Shown one piece after another: positions 29,761-37,340 of a DNA stretch of 64,000 nt (position 1 is the stretch's first letter; each line of letters opens with the position of its first letter). This DNA is from Bradyrhizobium japonicum USDA 6. Its GTDB lineage: Bacteria > Pseudomonadota > Alphaproteobacteria > Rhizobiales > Xanthobacteraceae. The stretch is taken from positions 5,000,001 to 5,064,000 of the forward strand of contig NC_017249.1 of the NCBI RefSeq assembly GCF_000284375.1, in the 5' to 3' direction. The notes below the pieces were generated by a model. The model searched no databases, was not told the DNA's origin, and was given only the letters and a program-made list of their open reading frames with translations. The translations under genes were made by a program, and so were the position numbers.

Positions 29761-29982
29761 ATGATCAGCGAGCATTTCGATACCCGCACCCGGATCAACA
29801 TGAAGCTGGCGCTGGATCGGGTCTGCCGCAATCGCCCGGTCGGCGAGGACCATCGCTTTCGCAGGTCCGTTGCCGAGAACATCATCCGCTGCGCGCTCAC
29901 GGGCCGCACCGGCATCGGCCAGCTCGTCGATGCCGGCGAGCGGGCGGTGATCAGGACGCGTTCGGAGCGGGAGCCGGCCTGA
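29761..29982 (+). CDS. Small basic hypothetical protein
   Basis: 73 residues, rich in Arg (MISEHFDTRTRINMKLALDR, then VCRNRPVGEDHRF and AENIIRCALTGRTGIGQLVD). It has a predicted all-helical character and no signal or membrane segment. It stands just before the cobalamin riboswitch but outside it, and its upstream ATCAACGCATCGAGGCC region offers only a weak GAGG SD. A conserved small protein of unknown role is the best description. Confidence 0.5.
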   Translation: MISEHFDTRTRINMKLALDRVCRNRPVGEDHRFRRSVAENIIRCALTGRTGIGQLVDAGERAVIRTRSEREPA

Positions 29983-30071
29983 TTGCGCCGGCTCAATCTC
30001 CGGTGCGGTGCTTTGACCGTGATGCAACCGGCCGATTGACTCTCCGCTTGCCCGCCCCCTAGATTGGCCGG

Positions 30072-30265
30072 TGACGGTTCTCCTCACGGAGATCAAAAGG
30101 GAACGTGGTGCGAGGTTTTCCCGATACCGGGATATTCTCAACGCCGCGGCTGCCCCCGCAACTGTAAGCGGTGAATCTTTCGTCATATGCCACTGGGAAT
30201 CTCGGTCCTGGGAAGGCGACGCAAGGTAACGACCCGCGAGCCAGGAGACCTGCCGTCAACCGTGG
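30072..30265 (+). promoter_or_regulatory. Cobalamin riboswitch (aptamer)
   Basis: The conserved landmarks of the B12 element occur in order: gggaacgtggtgcgagg near 30100, ctgcccccgcaactgtaagc near 30150-30170, gccactggg near 30189, cctgggaaggcgacgcaagg near 30207-30225, and the B12 box gcgagccaggagacctgcc at 30236-30254. A closing helix can form between acggtt (30074-30079) and aaccgt (30258-30263). It precedes a TonB-dependent receptor, the standard arrangement. Adenosylcobalamin or a related corrinoid binding should repress expression. Confidence 0.95.
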
Positions 30266-30336
30266 TCACACGCGAAGATGTCGGTCGGGGAGTACAGACA
30301 TTAGCTTCACCGGAGCAATCGAACGCTCCGCCGTGA

Positions 30337-30379
30337 AACCTCGTTCGCTGTGACGTGCCACTGACGTCATACCGAGGTT
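30337..30379 (+). promoter_or_regulatory. Candidate Shine-Dalgarno-sequestering hairpin of the cobalamin riboswitch
   Basis: aacctcg (30337-30343) is complementary to cgaggtt (30373-30379), which contains the GAGG SD of btuB eight bases before its GTG. Between them tgacgt (30351-30356) pairs with acgtca (30364-30369), extending the hairpin. The same heptamer cgaggtt also occurs in the aptamer at 30111-30117, so aacctcg could switch partners. The pairing is visible; its regulatory role is inferred. Confidence 0.55.
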
Positions 30380-30385
30380 ACAAGA

Positions 30386-32502
30386 GTGTCCCGTATTGTC
30401 TTTGCCGCCAGGCGCTTCCGCACCGGCTTGGTCTTGCTCGTTTCCCTGTCTTCACTTGATCTGTCCATTGCCCAGGCCCAGCAATCGGCATCGCCCGATC
30501 TGCTGCCGGCGGTCGAGGTCGCGGCGACCGAGCGTGCGGCCAAGCCGCAAGTCGTGCGGCGTGCGCCCGACCAGCCCGCGCAGCGGCGCGTCGCTCGCGT
30601 GCCGAAGCCCGAGTGGGTGCCGGCGTCGTCCCCGGTTGCCGGGGTATCCGCGGCCAACCTGTTTCCGACGGTCGTCGTCAGTCCGACGGATATTGTCACT
30701 CCGACCAATCTGGTTGCGAGCTCGGTGACGGTTCTGACCGCCAGAGACATCGAGCGCGATCAGCGCCGGACCGCATCCGATGCGCTGAGCGCGGTTCCTG
30801 GCCTGAACCTCGTGCAGACCGGCGGTCCGGGCGGACAGACGTCGATCTTCATGCGCGGAACGAATTCCAACCACACCAAGGTCCTGATCGACGGCATCGA
30901 CGTCAGCGATCCCGGCAACCCGAACCGTTCGTTTGATTTCGGCCAGTTGCTCACCTCCGACATTCAGCAGATCGAAGTCCTGCGCGGTCCGCAGGGCGGT
31001 CTCTACGGCGCAGACGCGCTGGGGGCGTGATCTCCATCGTGACGAAGAAGGGCGACGGTCCCGCCCGCGCGACCGGCTCGGTCGAGGGAGGCTCGTTCGG
31101 AACGTTCAATCAAACCGCAGGCCTGAGCGGTTCACAGGACCACTTCAACTATGCCTTCAACGTTGCGCATTTCCACGCGAACGACGTGCCGGTGACGCCG
31201 GTCGAATTGCTGCCGCCGGGGCAGAAGGCGATCGGCAACAACTACGACAATATGACCTATTCGACGAAGCTTGGCGCCGAACTGAGCGAACACCTGACGC
31301 TCAACGGCGTCGCGCGGTACACTGACGCAACCCTGCGCTTTACCGGAGATACCTTCGATCCCGTCACATTCGCGAGCTTTCCCGCGGCTGCGCAAAGCAC
31401 GCAGACGGTGCACCAGCTCTTCACGCGCGGGGAGGCGGTCTGGTCTGCTCTCGACGACCGGATGAAGAGCTATTTCGGCGTCAACTACACCAATCACTGG
31501 AACTACAACATCTCGCCCGGCAACGCGATGGCCACGATCACGACAGGCGACCGCGTCAAGTATGATTGGCACACCACGACCCAGCTCGCGCCCAACAACA
31601 ATGTCATCATTGGCGCGGAGCATGAGACCGAAACACTGCAAACGGCGACAGTCTCGGCGCAAAACGTCAACACGGCCGGATATATGGAGCTGCAGTCCCA
31701 GTTGCGGGATCGCGTCTTCTTCACGGCCAACGTCCGGCAGGATGACAACGAGCGGTTTGGAGAGCATCCGACCTTTCGTCTGGCGTCTGCCGCGATCGTG
31801 CCGGTCACGGATACGAAGTTCAAGGGAAGCTACGGCACGGGGTTCAAGGCGCCGACGCTCAACCAGCTCTACGTGAGCTTTCCCGCGTTCTTCTTCTTTG
31901 CAAATCCCAACCTCAGGCCCGAGGAAAGCGTCGGATACGACGCCGGCTTCGAGCAACCCTTGTTTGGCGATCGCGTTCGCTTCGGGTCGACCTACTTCCG
32001 CAACAACATCACGGACCTGATCCAGAGCACGTTCGATCCCGTGACATTCACGAGCACCAACACCAATATCGGCAAGGCGATCACGGAGGGCACGGAGAGC
32101 TTCGTCGCGGCGGCGATCACTGACCGGCTTCGCGTTCGTGCCGACTACACTTTTACCCGCGCGGTCGATGTGACGGCGGGACTGGAGCTGTTGAGGCGTC
32201 CGAAGGAGAAGTGGAGCGCGAATGTCATCTGGAATCCGGTCGACCCGATCACATTGTCCGCAACAGTGCTGCACGTCGGGAGTTTCGTCGATGGCAGCCG
32301 CGACTTCAGCATTCCGCGTCTGCTGGCTCCGGCCTACACCGTCGTCAACGTCGCAGCCGAATATCTGGTCACCGACCAGGTGAAGGTGTTTGGCCGGGTC
32401 GATAATCTCGCCAATGTGCACTATCAAAATCCGACCGGCTTTCTGCAGCCGGCACTGGGCGTCTATGGCGGCATTCGCCTGGCGAATTACGACGTCAGAT
32501 AG
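30386..32502 (+). pseudogene. btuB: TonB-dependent vitamin B12 receptor (BtuB-like), reading frame broken by one missing base
   Basis: Two abutting frames make one receptor. 30386-31030 (GTG start) encodes the signal peptide, a TonB box-like TVVVSP, and the plug (VTVLTARDIERDQRRTASDA, FMRGTNSNHTKVLIDGIDV, RGPQGGLYGADALG). 31027-32502 continues with ISIVTKKGDGPA and the beta-barrel, ending in a receptor-like YGGIRLANYDVR. The expected ADALGGVISI is lost because the G run at 31021-31025 has five G where six would keep the frame. With one base restored the protein would have 705 residues, normal for BtuB. Riboswitch control supports corrinoid uptake. It is either a true frameshift or a base-calling error. 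Confidence 0.88.
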
Positions 32503-32519
32503 CGAGGGAGAGAAGCCTC

Positions 32520-33530
32520 ATGACGACGGCCGATCCGCTCATGGACCTGATCGCAAGCCAGCTTGCCGACGCTGAGGCCGGCTGGAGCGTCGGCACGTTC
32601 GGTGCCATTGCCGAGTTCACACGCGAGCCCGGCGAGGCCTTCGATATCGAGCAGTCGCGCAACGGGATCAGCGTCGTGACGCAGAAGGGTGGGATACGCA
32701 TTGTCTCCCACCCGGATCTGCGCCTGATCGCGTCGGAATCGCCGACCACGGAGAGCTGGAGCCACCGCATCGCGCTGTGTCTTCCGCATGAAGCCAGTGT
32801 CATGAGCGGTCGTACCGTGCTGACCGAACTCGGCCCGGATATCGAGGCGCTCCTGAGGAGGGATCGCAGCGGCATCCTGTTCGATCTTGGCCTCGGAACG
32901 TTGCAGATCGACGCCTGCATCCGCGTCAGCGATGCCGACGCCATTGCCGCACTCAGGAGCCGCACGGGCCAATCCGTGTTCGCGTCCGAAAGCGATGCCA
33001 TGCGGATCATTCTGGCCGCCAATCCGCACCGCGTCTTCGTTAGCCGCATCGGGCGCGCCGAGGTATTCCAGCCGATCCCGCCGCCGGGCGAGCGAAGCCC
33101 TGACGGCCCGCACACCCACGTCCTGCCAAAGCTGCTCGCGCATGGCCGTTCCCATGCCGCCACCGAGCCGCTGCCCGAGGGATGGATCCCCTGCGCCCAT
33201 CTCTATCCGGCCCATCCGCTGCGCGATCAGCTCGGCCGCAAGCGCGCTTTCCGGCCGGATCATCACGCAGCCTTCCAGACGCTGCTCGAACTCTATGGGC
33301 TGCCGGAGCTAACGGCGTGCAAGACGGCCGTGGTCGAGGCGGTCGCGGAGGGGCGGGGACCTGAGACGGTGACGCTTCCATCCGATCGCACGGCGCGCGC
33401 CACCGTTCGCGTGGCCTTGCGCCAGTTGGCGGCCACGGAGCCGCACACCGTGACACTCGCCGCCTGGCTTGCCGCCTACGACCGGCGCGATCCAGCCGAG
33501 ACTGAAGATCCCATGGAGGCTCTTCACTGA
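32520..33530 (+). CDS. DUF6925-like protein of the B12-regulated operon
   Basis: 336 residues, starting 17 bases after the btuB stop, so co-transcribed with the riboswitch. It has no signal peptide and no clear membrane segment, so it should be cytoplasmic. Two features stand out: an acidic N-terminal half (DIEQSRNGISVVTQKGGIRI, RIALCLPHEASVMSGRTVLT) and a His-containing stretch (GPHTHVLPKLLAHGRSHAAT, IPCAHLYPAHPLRD) that could bind cobalt or another metal. I recall this as DUF6925, often found next to TonB receptors in rhizobia. The reaction is unknown; a role in corrinoid or cobalt handling is inferred from regulation alone. Confidence 0.75.
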   Translation: MTTADPLMDLIASQLADAEAGWSVGTFGAIAEFTREPGEAFDIEQSRNGISVVTQKGGIRIVSHPDLRLIASESPTTESWSHRIALCLPHEASVMSGRTVLTELGPDIEALLRRDRSGILFDLGLGTLQIDACIRVSDADAIAALRSRTGQSVFASESDAMRIILAANPHRVFVSRIGRAEVFQPIPPPGERSPDGPHTHVLPKLLAHGRSHAATEPLPEGWIPCAHLYPAHPLRDQLGRKRAFRPDHHAAFQTLLELYGLPELTACKTAVVEAVAEGRGPETVTLPSDRTARATVRVALRQLAATEPHTVTLAAWLAAYDRRDPAETEDPMEALH

Positions 33531-33591
33531 GTCAGACGTGATGCCGCGTTCCAGCAAAAATGTGCTACAAATCCTATAAGGAGATCGTTCC

Positions 33592-34173
33592 ATGACTGTC
33601 ACCATCCTGCCGCCCCACGCCGACCGTTTCCGCCTTCATCCGGTCGCCTCGCGCCTTGCGCCGATGTTCTGCTTTGCGCTGCTGACTGTGTCATGCGCGC
33701 TCGCGAGCTTCGCGCTTGCATGCGCGACGCCGTTTGCGGCGTTCGCCGTCGTCGCCGCCGCGATGCTGCCGATGCGTCCGGCGCTGCTCGTCGTCACCGG
33801 CGCCTGGCTCGTGAACCAGACCATCGGCTTCGGCGTGCTGCATTATCCCATTGATGGCAGCACCATCGCCTGGGGCTTTGTCATCGGTGCTGCCGCGTTG
33901 CTGTCGACCGCGGCGGCATCGACCGTTCTCCGCTGGCTGCCGCAGGGCCGCACGCCGCTGATGCTGGCCATCGCGCTCGTCGCCGCCTACGCCGCCTACG
34001 AGCTCGCGCTGCTTGCCGCGACGCCGTTCCTTGGCGGAGAGGGCGCGTTCACTGCGGCCATCGTGACGCGCATCGGGGTGACCAGCGCCGTCTGGCTCGC
34101 TGGCCTCGTCGCCGCCTGCGAGATCGTCCGCCTGGTCGATCCGTTCGGGCGCAAGGGCGCAATGTCGGCCTGA
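33592..34173 (+). CDS. Integral membrane protein of the B12-regulated operon (candidate cobalt/corrinoid transporter)
   Basis: 193 residues, about 62 bases after the DUF6925-like gene, with AAGGAGATCG just before its ATG. Five or six membrane helices are evident, for example MFCFALLTVSCALASFALAC, FVIGAAALLSTAAASTVLRW and LMLAIALVAAYAAYELALLA. A conserved-looking polar motif WLVNQTIGFGVLHYPID lies between helices, with His and Asn that could contact a ligand. Position in a cobalamin-riboswitch operon with a TonB receptor suggests an inner-membrane uptake partner, in the way BtuM or Cbt proteins are used elsewhere. The family is not firmly recognised. Confidence 0.7.
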   Translation: MTVTILPPHADRFRLHPVASRLAPMFCFALLTVSCALASFALACATPFAAFAVVAAAMLPMRPALLVVTGAWLVNQTIGFGVLHYPIDGSTIAWGFVIGAAALLSTAAASTVLRWLPQGRTPLMLAIALVAAYAAYELALLAATPFLGGEGAFTAAIVTRIGVTSAVWLAGLVAACEIVRLVDPFGRKGAMSA

Positions 34174-34187
34174 GTGGCTGACTGGTC

Positions 34188-34265
34188 GCCCGGATGGAGC
34201 GAAGCGAAATCCGGGGCCGCCCGCCCGGCGCAGCTTTCCCGGATTGCGCTGCGCTTCATCCGGGC
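34188..34265. repeat. Palindromic intergenic repeat
   Basis: gcccggatggagcgaagcg at the left end and cgcttcatccgggc at the right end are near-perfect inverted repeats, with aaatccggg/cccggatt nested inside. It lies 15 bases after the membrane-protein stop. This is a widespread proteobacterial intergenic palindrome of the cccggat...atccggg type. Confidence 0.7.
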
Positions 34266-34289
34266 TGCGAGACGAGAGTCCGGCCATGT

Positions 34290-34471
34290 TTATGACCGGA
34301 CCTTCGCCCACCGCCGCAAGGCGACCGCCGTCCACACCGTCTCGACAAACCCGAACGGCCAGGCCCCTGGAGAAAGCCGTAGGCGCTGCTGAGCGCGCAC
34401 GCCGCCGCGAAGGCCAGCACATAGTGAGGCCCGCGCGCTGCAGTCGGGATGCGGACCTCGTAGCGCGCCAA
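34290..34471 (-). pseudogene. Frameshifted small membrane-associated protein gene
   Basis: On the reverse strand a frame from a TTG at 34471 reads ARYEVRIPTAARGPHYVLAF, then AAACALSSAYGFLQGP, and then becomes Arg/Gly nonsense. A second frame gives a sensible continuation, FGFVETVWTAVALRRWAKVR, ending in TAA at 34290-34292. Adding one base to the run of four C at 34364-34367 (G on the coding strand) would join them as YGFLQGAWPFGFVET, 60 residues in all. So it is a one-base-deleted small gene or a sequencing slip. One hydrophobic helix is present; function unknown. Confidence 0.5.
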
Positions 34472-34557
34472 GTTGAGGCGCGCTCCAGGATTAAATCGGA
34501 CTCGCATCCGCTTTCGCCGAGGTGTCGAGAATCCATTTCCGTGGATGTCCCGAGGCA

Positions 34558-34680
34558 ATGGATCTGAAGAAAGAGAAGAACTTCTTCGAGACCCGCGTCA
34601 TCGAATACCAGAACGGCGGTGCGCTCGCTTGGGAAGAGCATCGATCATGGCTATGCCGCGGGCGTGCCACCTGTGCTTAA
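34558..34680 (+). other. Short unassigned ORF ending in a hairpin
   Basis: A 40-codon frame (MDLKKEKNFFETRVIEYQNG, then GALAWEEHRSWL) ends at TAA 34678-34680. The SD GAGG is only two bases before the ATG, and no family is recognised, so this may be a remnant. Its end overlaps a perfect 10-bp hairpin, gcgtgccacc (34662-34671) with ggtggcacgc (34683-34692). The stretch 34174-34757 as a whole holds no intact gene. Confidence 0.25.
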
Positions 34681-34757
34681 ACGGTGGCACGCGTACGACT
34701 GCAGGGGGATGAGGTGGAGATCCGACGAGCGATCCGACGGCGCCCTATGTCGCCGAC

Positions 34758-35171
34758 TTGTTGGCACATCATCTCGAGGAGCTGCGCAGCGTCATGGCCG
34801 AGCGTGCGTTCGCTCTCGATGCCGCCGGCCTTTCGGCTGCCAATGTGACCTTCTGGACGGCTTGGCAGGACGATGTCCTGCTCGGGTTCGGTGCGCTGAA
34901 GGAGCTGGATCATACGCATGGCGAAGTGAAGTCGATGCGTGCCGCGCCGGCTGCGCGGGGCACGGGGGTAGGGCGCGCACTGCTGAGCCATATCATCGCT
35001 GAAGCCCGCAGGCGGGGTTACGTGCACCTCAGCCTGGAGACCGGTACGGCAGCCCTGCACGCGCCCGCCATCGCGCTCTACCGCAGCGCCGGTTTCGTCT
35101 CCTGCGCGCCGTTCGCCGACTATGAGGCAAGCCCGCACAACCAGTTCATGCGGCTCGACCTGACGGATTGA
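34758..35171 (+). CDS. GNAT-family N-acetyltransferase, N-terminus apparently frameshifted
   Basis: The open frame begins only at a TTG (34758) and encodes 137 residues with a GNAT core: FGALKELDHTHGEVKSMRAA, the acetyl-CoA loop ARGTGVGRALLSHIIAEARR, and LETGTAALHAPAIALYRSAG. GNATs of this type normally begin with a strand such as xEIRRA. Exactly that, VEIRRA, is encoded one frame away from a GTG at 34714 with GGGGGA upstream, and the correct frame upstream of 34758 reads DPTSDPTAPYVADLLAHH. A single missing base near 34728 would explain it. The acetylated substrate is unknown. Confidence 0.75.
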   Translation: MLAHHLEELRSVMAERAFALDAAGLSAANVTFWTAWQDDVLLGFGALKELDHTHGEVKSMRAAPAARGTGVGRALLSHIIAEARRRGYVHLSLETGTAALHAPAIALYRSAGFVSCAPFADYEASPHNQFMRLDLTD

Positions 35172-35615
35172 GCTGCCTTCGCCCGCGGCGCATTTGCGGG
35201 TGGTCTATTGTGACGGGTCCGCTCGGCCCTTGGTTGCCCGACGCGCAAAATACCCGAGAGGGTAGGAGGGCGGCACCGACTCACCCAAGTGCGCCTCGTC
35301 ATCGAGCTGAACGCGCCACGCCTGCGGAACGATCTTGAGTTGTGAATTGTCATCTTGACGAGGTATCTCAGTAGTCCAACCCGTGTCCTTCGAGCCACGA
35401 TTGTGCCGTCTCTGCAACACTCATCTTGGATTAAGCCCTTATCTCCGTCCGTTCGCATCGGCGCCGCTTTTTAGCCACACCCGAACATGAATAAAATCGC
35501 TCTAAAGTTTGAAGGGCATCGGCGGTCTTCGAAGGTCGGGAAATCCCAAGGTCGATTCAAATCTTGGCTCTGATTTTTCGGGTCTGAAAGGGTTGGCCGG
35601 GGAAACTGGTTTGCG
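35172..35615. other. Gene-poor, lower-GC region upstream of ilvD
   Basis: 444 bases. The reverse strand carries an ATG at 35424 with MSVAETAQSWLEGHGLDY before a stop. A neighbouring reverse frame (GTG at 35420, to 35205) contains IPRQDDNSQLKIVPQAWRVQ, so a frameshifted small gene is possible. Its codons are AT-richer than the rest of the window. At 35234-35250 ttgcccgacgcgcaaaa resembles the element near 43780. The last 100 bases (tttttcgggtctg and surroundings) should be the ilvD leader; no attenuator is evident. Confidence 0.4.
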
Positions 35616-37340
35616 ATGGACGCAAAGACCGACATCAAGCAGAGGCTGCCGAGCCGTCACGTGACGGAAGGCCCTGCGCGCGCGCCGCATCGGTCCTACT
35701 TCTACGCCATGGGTCTGACCACCGAGCAGATCCACCAGCCCTTCGTCGGCGTCGCCTCCTGCTGGAACGAGGCCGCTCCCTGCAACATCGCCCTGATGCG
35801 CCAGGCGCAGGCGGTGAAGAAGGGCGTCGCGTCGGCCGGCGGCACCCCCCGTGAATTCTGCACCATCACCGTTACCGACGGCATCGCCATGGGCCATGAC
35901 GGCATGCGCTCGTCGCTGCCGTCGCGCGAGTGCATCGCCGATTCCGTCGAGCTGACCGTGCGTGGCCATGCCTATGATGCGCTCGTGGGCCTTGCCGGTT
36001 GCGACAAGTCGCTGCCGGGCATGATGATGGCGATGGTCCGCCTCAACGTGCCCTCGATCTTCATCTACGGCGGCTCGATCCTGCCCGGCAATTTCCGCGG
36101 ACAGCAGGTCACCGTGCAGGACATGTTCGAGGCGGTCGGCAAACACTCGGTCGGCGCCATGTCGGACGAGGACCTCGACGAGATCGAGCGCGTGGCGTGC
36201 CCCTCGGCGGGCGCCTGCGGCGCGCAGTTCACCGCCAACACCATGGCGACCGTCTCCGAGGCGATCGGCTTGGCGCTGCCGTACTCGGCCGGCGCCCCGG
36301 CACCGTATGAAATCCGCGACGCTTTCTGCATGACCGCGGGCGAGAAGGTCATGGACCTGATCGCCTCCAATCTCCGGCCGCGCGACATCGTGACACGGAA
36401 GGCGCTTGAGAACGCCGCCGCCGTGGTCGCGGCGTCCGGCGGCTCGACCAATGCTGCACTGCACCTGCCGGCAATCGCGCATGAGTGCGGCATCAAGTTC
36501 GACCTGTTCGACGTCGCCGAAATCTTCAAAAAGACACCATATGTCGCGGATTTGAAGCCGGGCGGCCGTTATGTCGCCAAAGACATGTTTGAAGTAGGTG
36601 GCATACCGCTTCTGATGAAGACGCTGCTCGACAACGGATTTCTCCACGGCGACTGCATTACGGTCACCGGTCGAACGATCGCCGAAAACCTCAAAAGCGT
36701 GAAGTGGAATCCGCACCAGGATGTGGTGCACCCGGCAGACAAGCCGATCACCGTCACTGGTGGTGTGGTTGGTCTGAAGGGCAATTTGGCGCCAGAAGGT
36801 GCGATCGTGAAAGTCGCGGGAATGTCTAACCTGAGGTTCACCGGTCCGGCGCGATGCTTCGACCGGGAGGAGGACGCCTTTGAGGCCGTCCAGAACCGCA
36901 CCTATAGGGAAGGCGAAGTCATCGTGATCCGCTACGAGGGCCCCAAGGGCGGTCCCGGCATGCGGGAAATGCTCCAGACCACCGCAGCGCTGACCGGCCA
37001 GGGCATGGGCGGCAAGATCGCGCTCATCACCGACGGCCGCTTCTCCGGCGCCACCCGTGGCTTCTGCATCGGCCATGTCGGGCCGGAAGCCGCCATCGGC
37101 GGCCCGATCGGGCTGCTTGAGGATGGCGACATCATCGAGATCGACGCGGTCGTAGGTACCCTTAACGTAAAATTGAGCGACCAAGAGCTCGCCCAGCGCA
37201 AGACCAAATGGAGCGCTCGCGCGACTAACCACACGTCGGGTGCGCTCTGGAAGTATGCTCAGCAGGTTGGACCAGCGGTCGGTGGGGCAGTAACCCATCC
37301 GGGCGGCGCGCACGAGAAACAGTGCTATGCGGACATCTAG
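35616..37340 (+). CDS. ilvD: Dihydroxy-acid dehydratase
   Basis: 574 residues, full length. It dehydrates 2,3-dihydroxy-3-methylbutanoate/pentanoate to the 2-keto acids of valine and isoleucine synthesis, using an Fe-S cluster and Mg. Cluster-ligand regions are GLAGCDKSLPGMMMAM and ACPSAGACGAQFTANTM, with the third Cys in LHGDCITVTGRT; ITDGRFSGATRGFCIGHVGPE is the C-terminal signature. The middle (about 36530-36850) and the last 180 bases use noticeably more A/T-ending codons than the rest, hinting at mosaic ancestry. The 3' end overlaps the next gene by 14 bases. Confidence 0.96.
   Translation: MDAKTDIKQRLPSRHVTEGPARAPHRSYFYAMGLTTEQIHQPFVGVASCWNEAAPCNIALMRQAQAVKKGVASAGGTPREFCTITVTDGIAMGHDGMRSSLPSRECIADSVELTVRGHAYDALVGLAGCDKSLPGMMMAMVRLNVPSIFIYGGSILPGNFRGQQVTVQDMFEAVGKHSVGAMSDEDLDEIERVACPSAGACGAQFTANTMATVSEAIGLALPYSAGAPAPYEIRDAFCMTAGEKVMDLIASNLRPRDIVTRKALENAAAVVAASGGSTNAALHLPAIAHECGIKFDLFDVAEIFKKTPYVADLKPGGRYVAKDMFEVGGIPLLMKTLLDNGFLHGDCITVTGRTIAENLKSVKWNPHQDVVHPADKPITVTGGVVGLKGNLAPEGAIVKVAGMSNLRFTGPARCFDREEDAFEAVQNRTYREGEVIVIRYEGPKGGPGMREMLQTTAALTGQGMGGKIALITDGRFSGATRGFCIGHVGPEAAIGGPIGLLEDGDIIEIDAVVGTLNVKLSDQELAQRKTKWSARATNHTSGALWKYAQQVGPAVGGAVTHPGGAHEKQCYADI

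Noticed and set aside
35530..35590. tRNA-like stretch near gattcaaatcttggc upstream of ilvD
   Set aside because: Only a T-loop-like segment is visible; no acceptor stem, D arm or anticodon arm can be formed.
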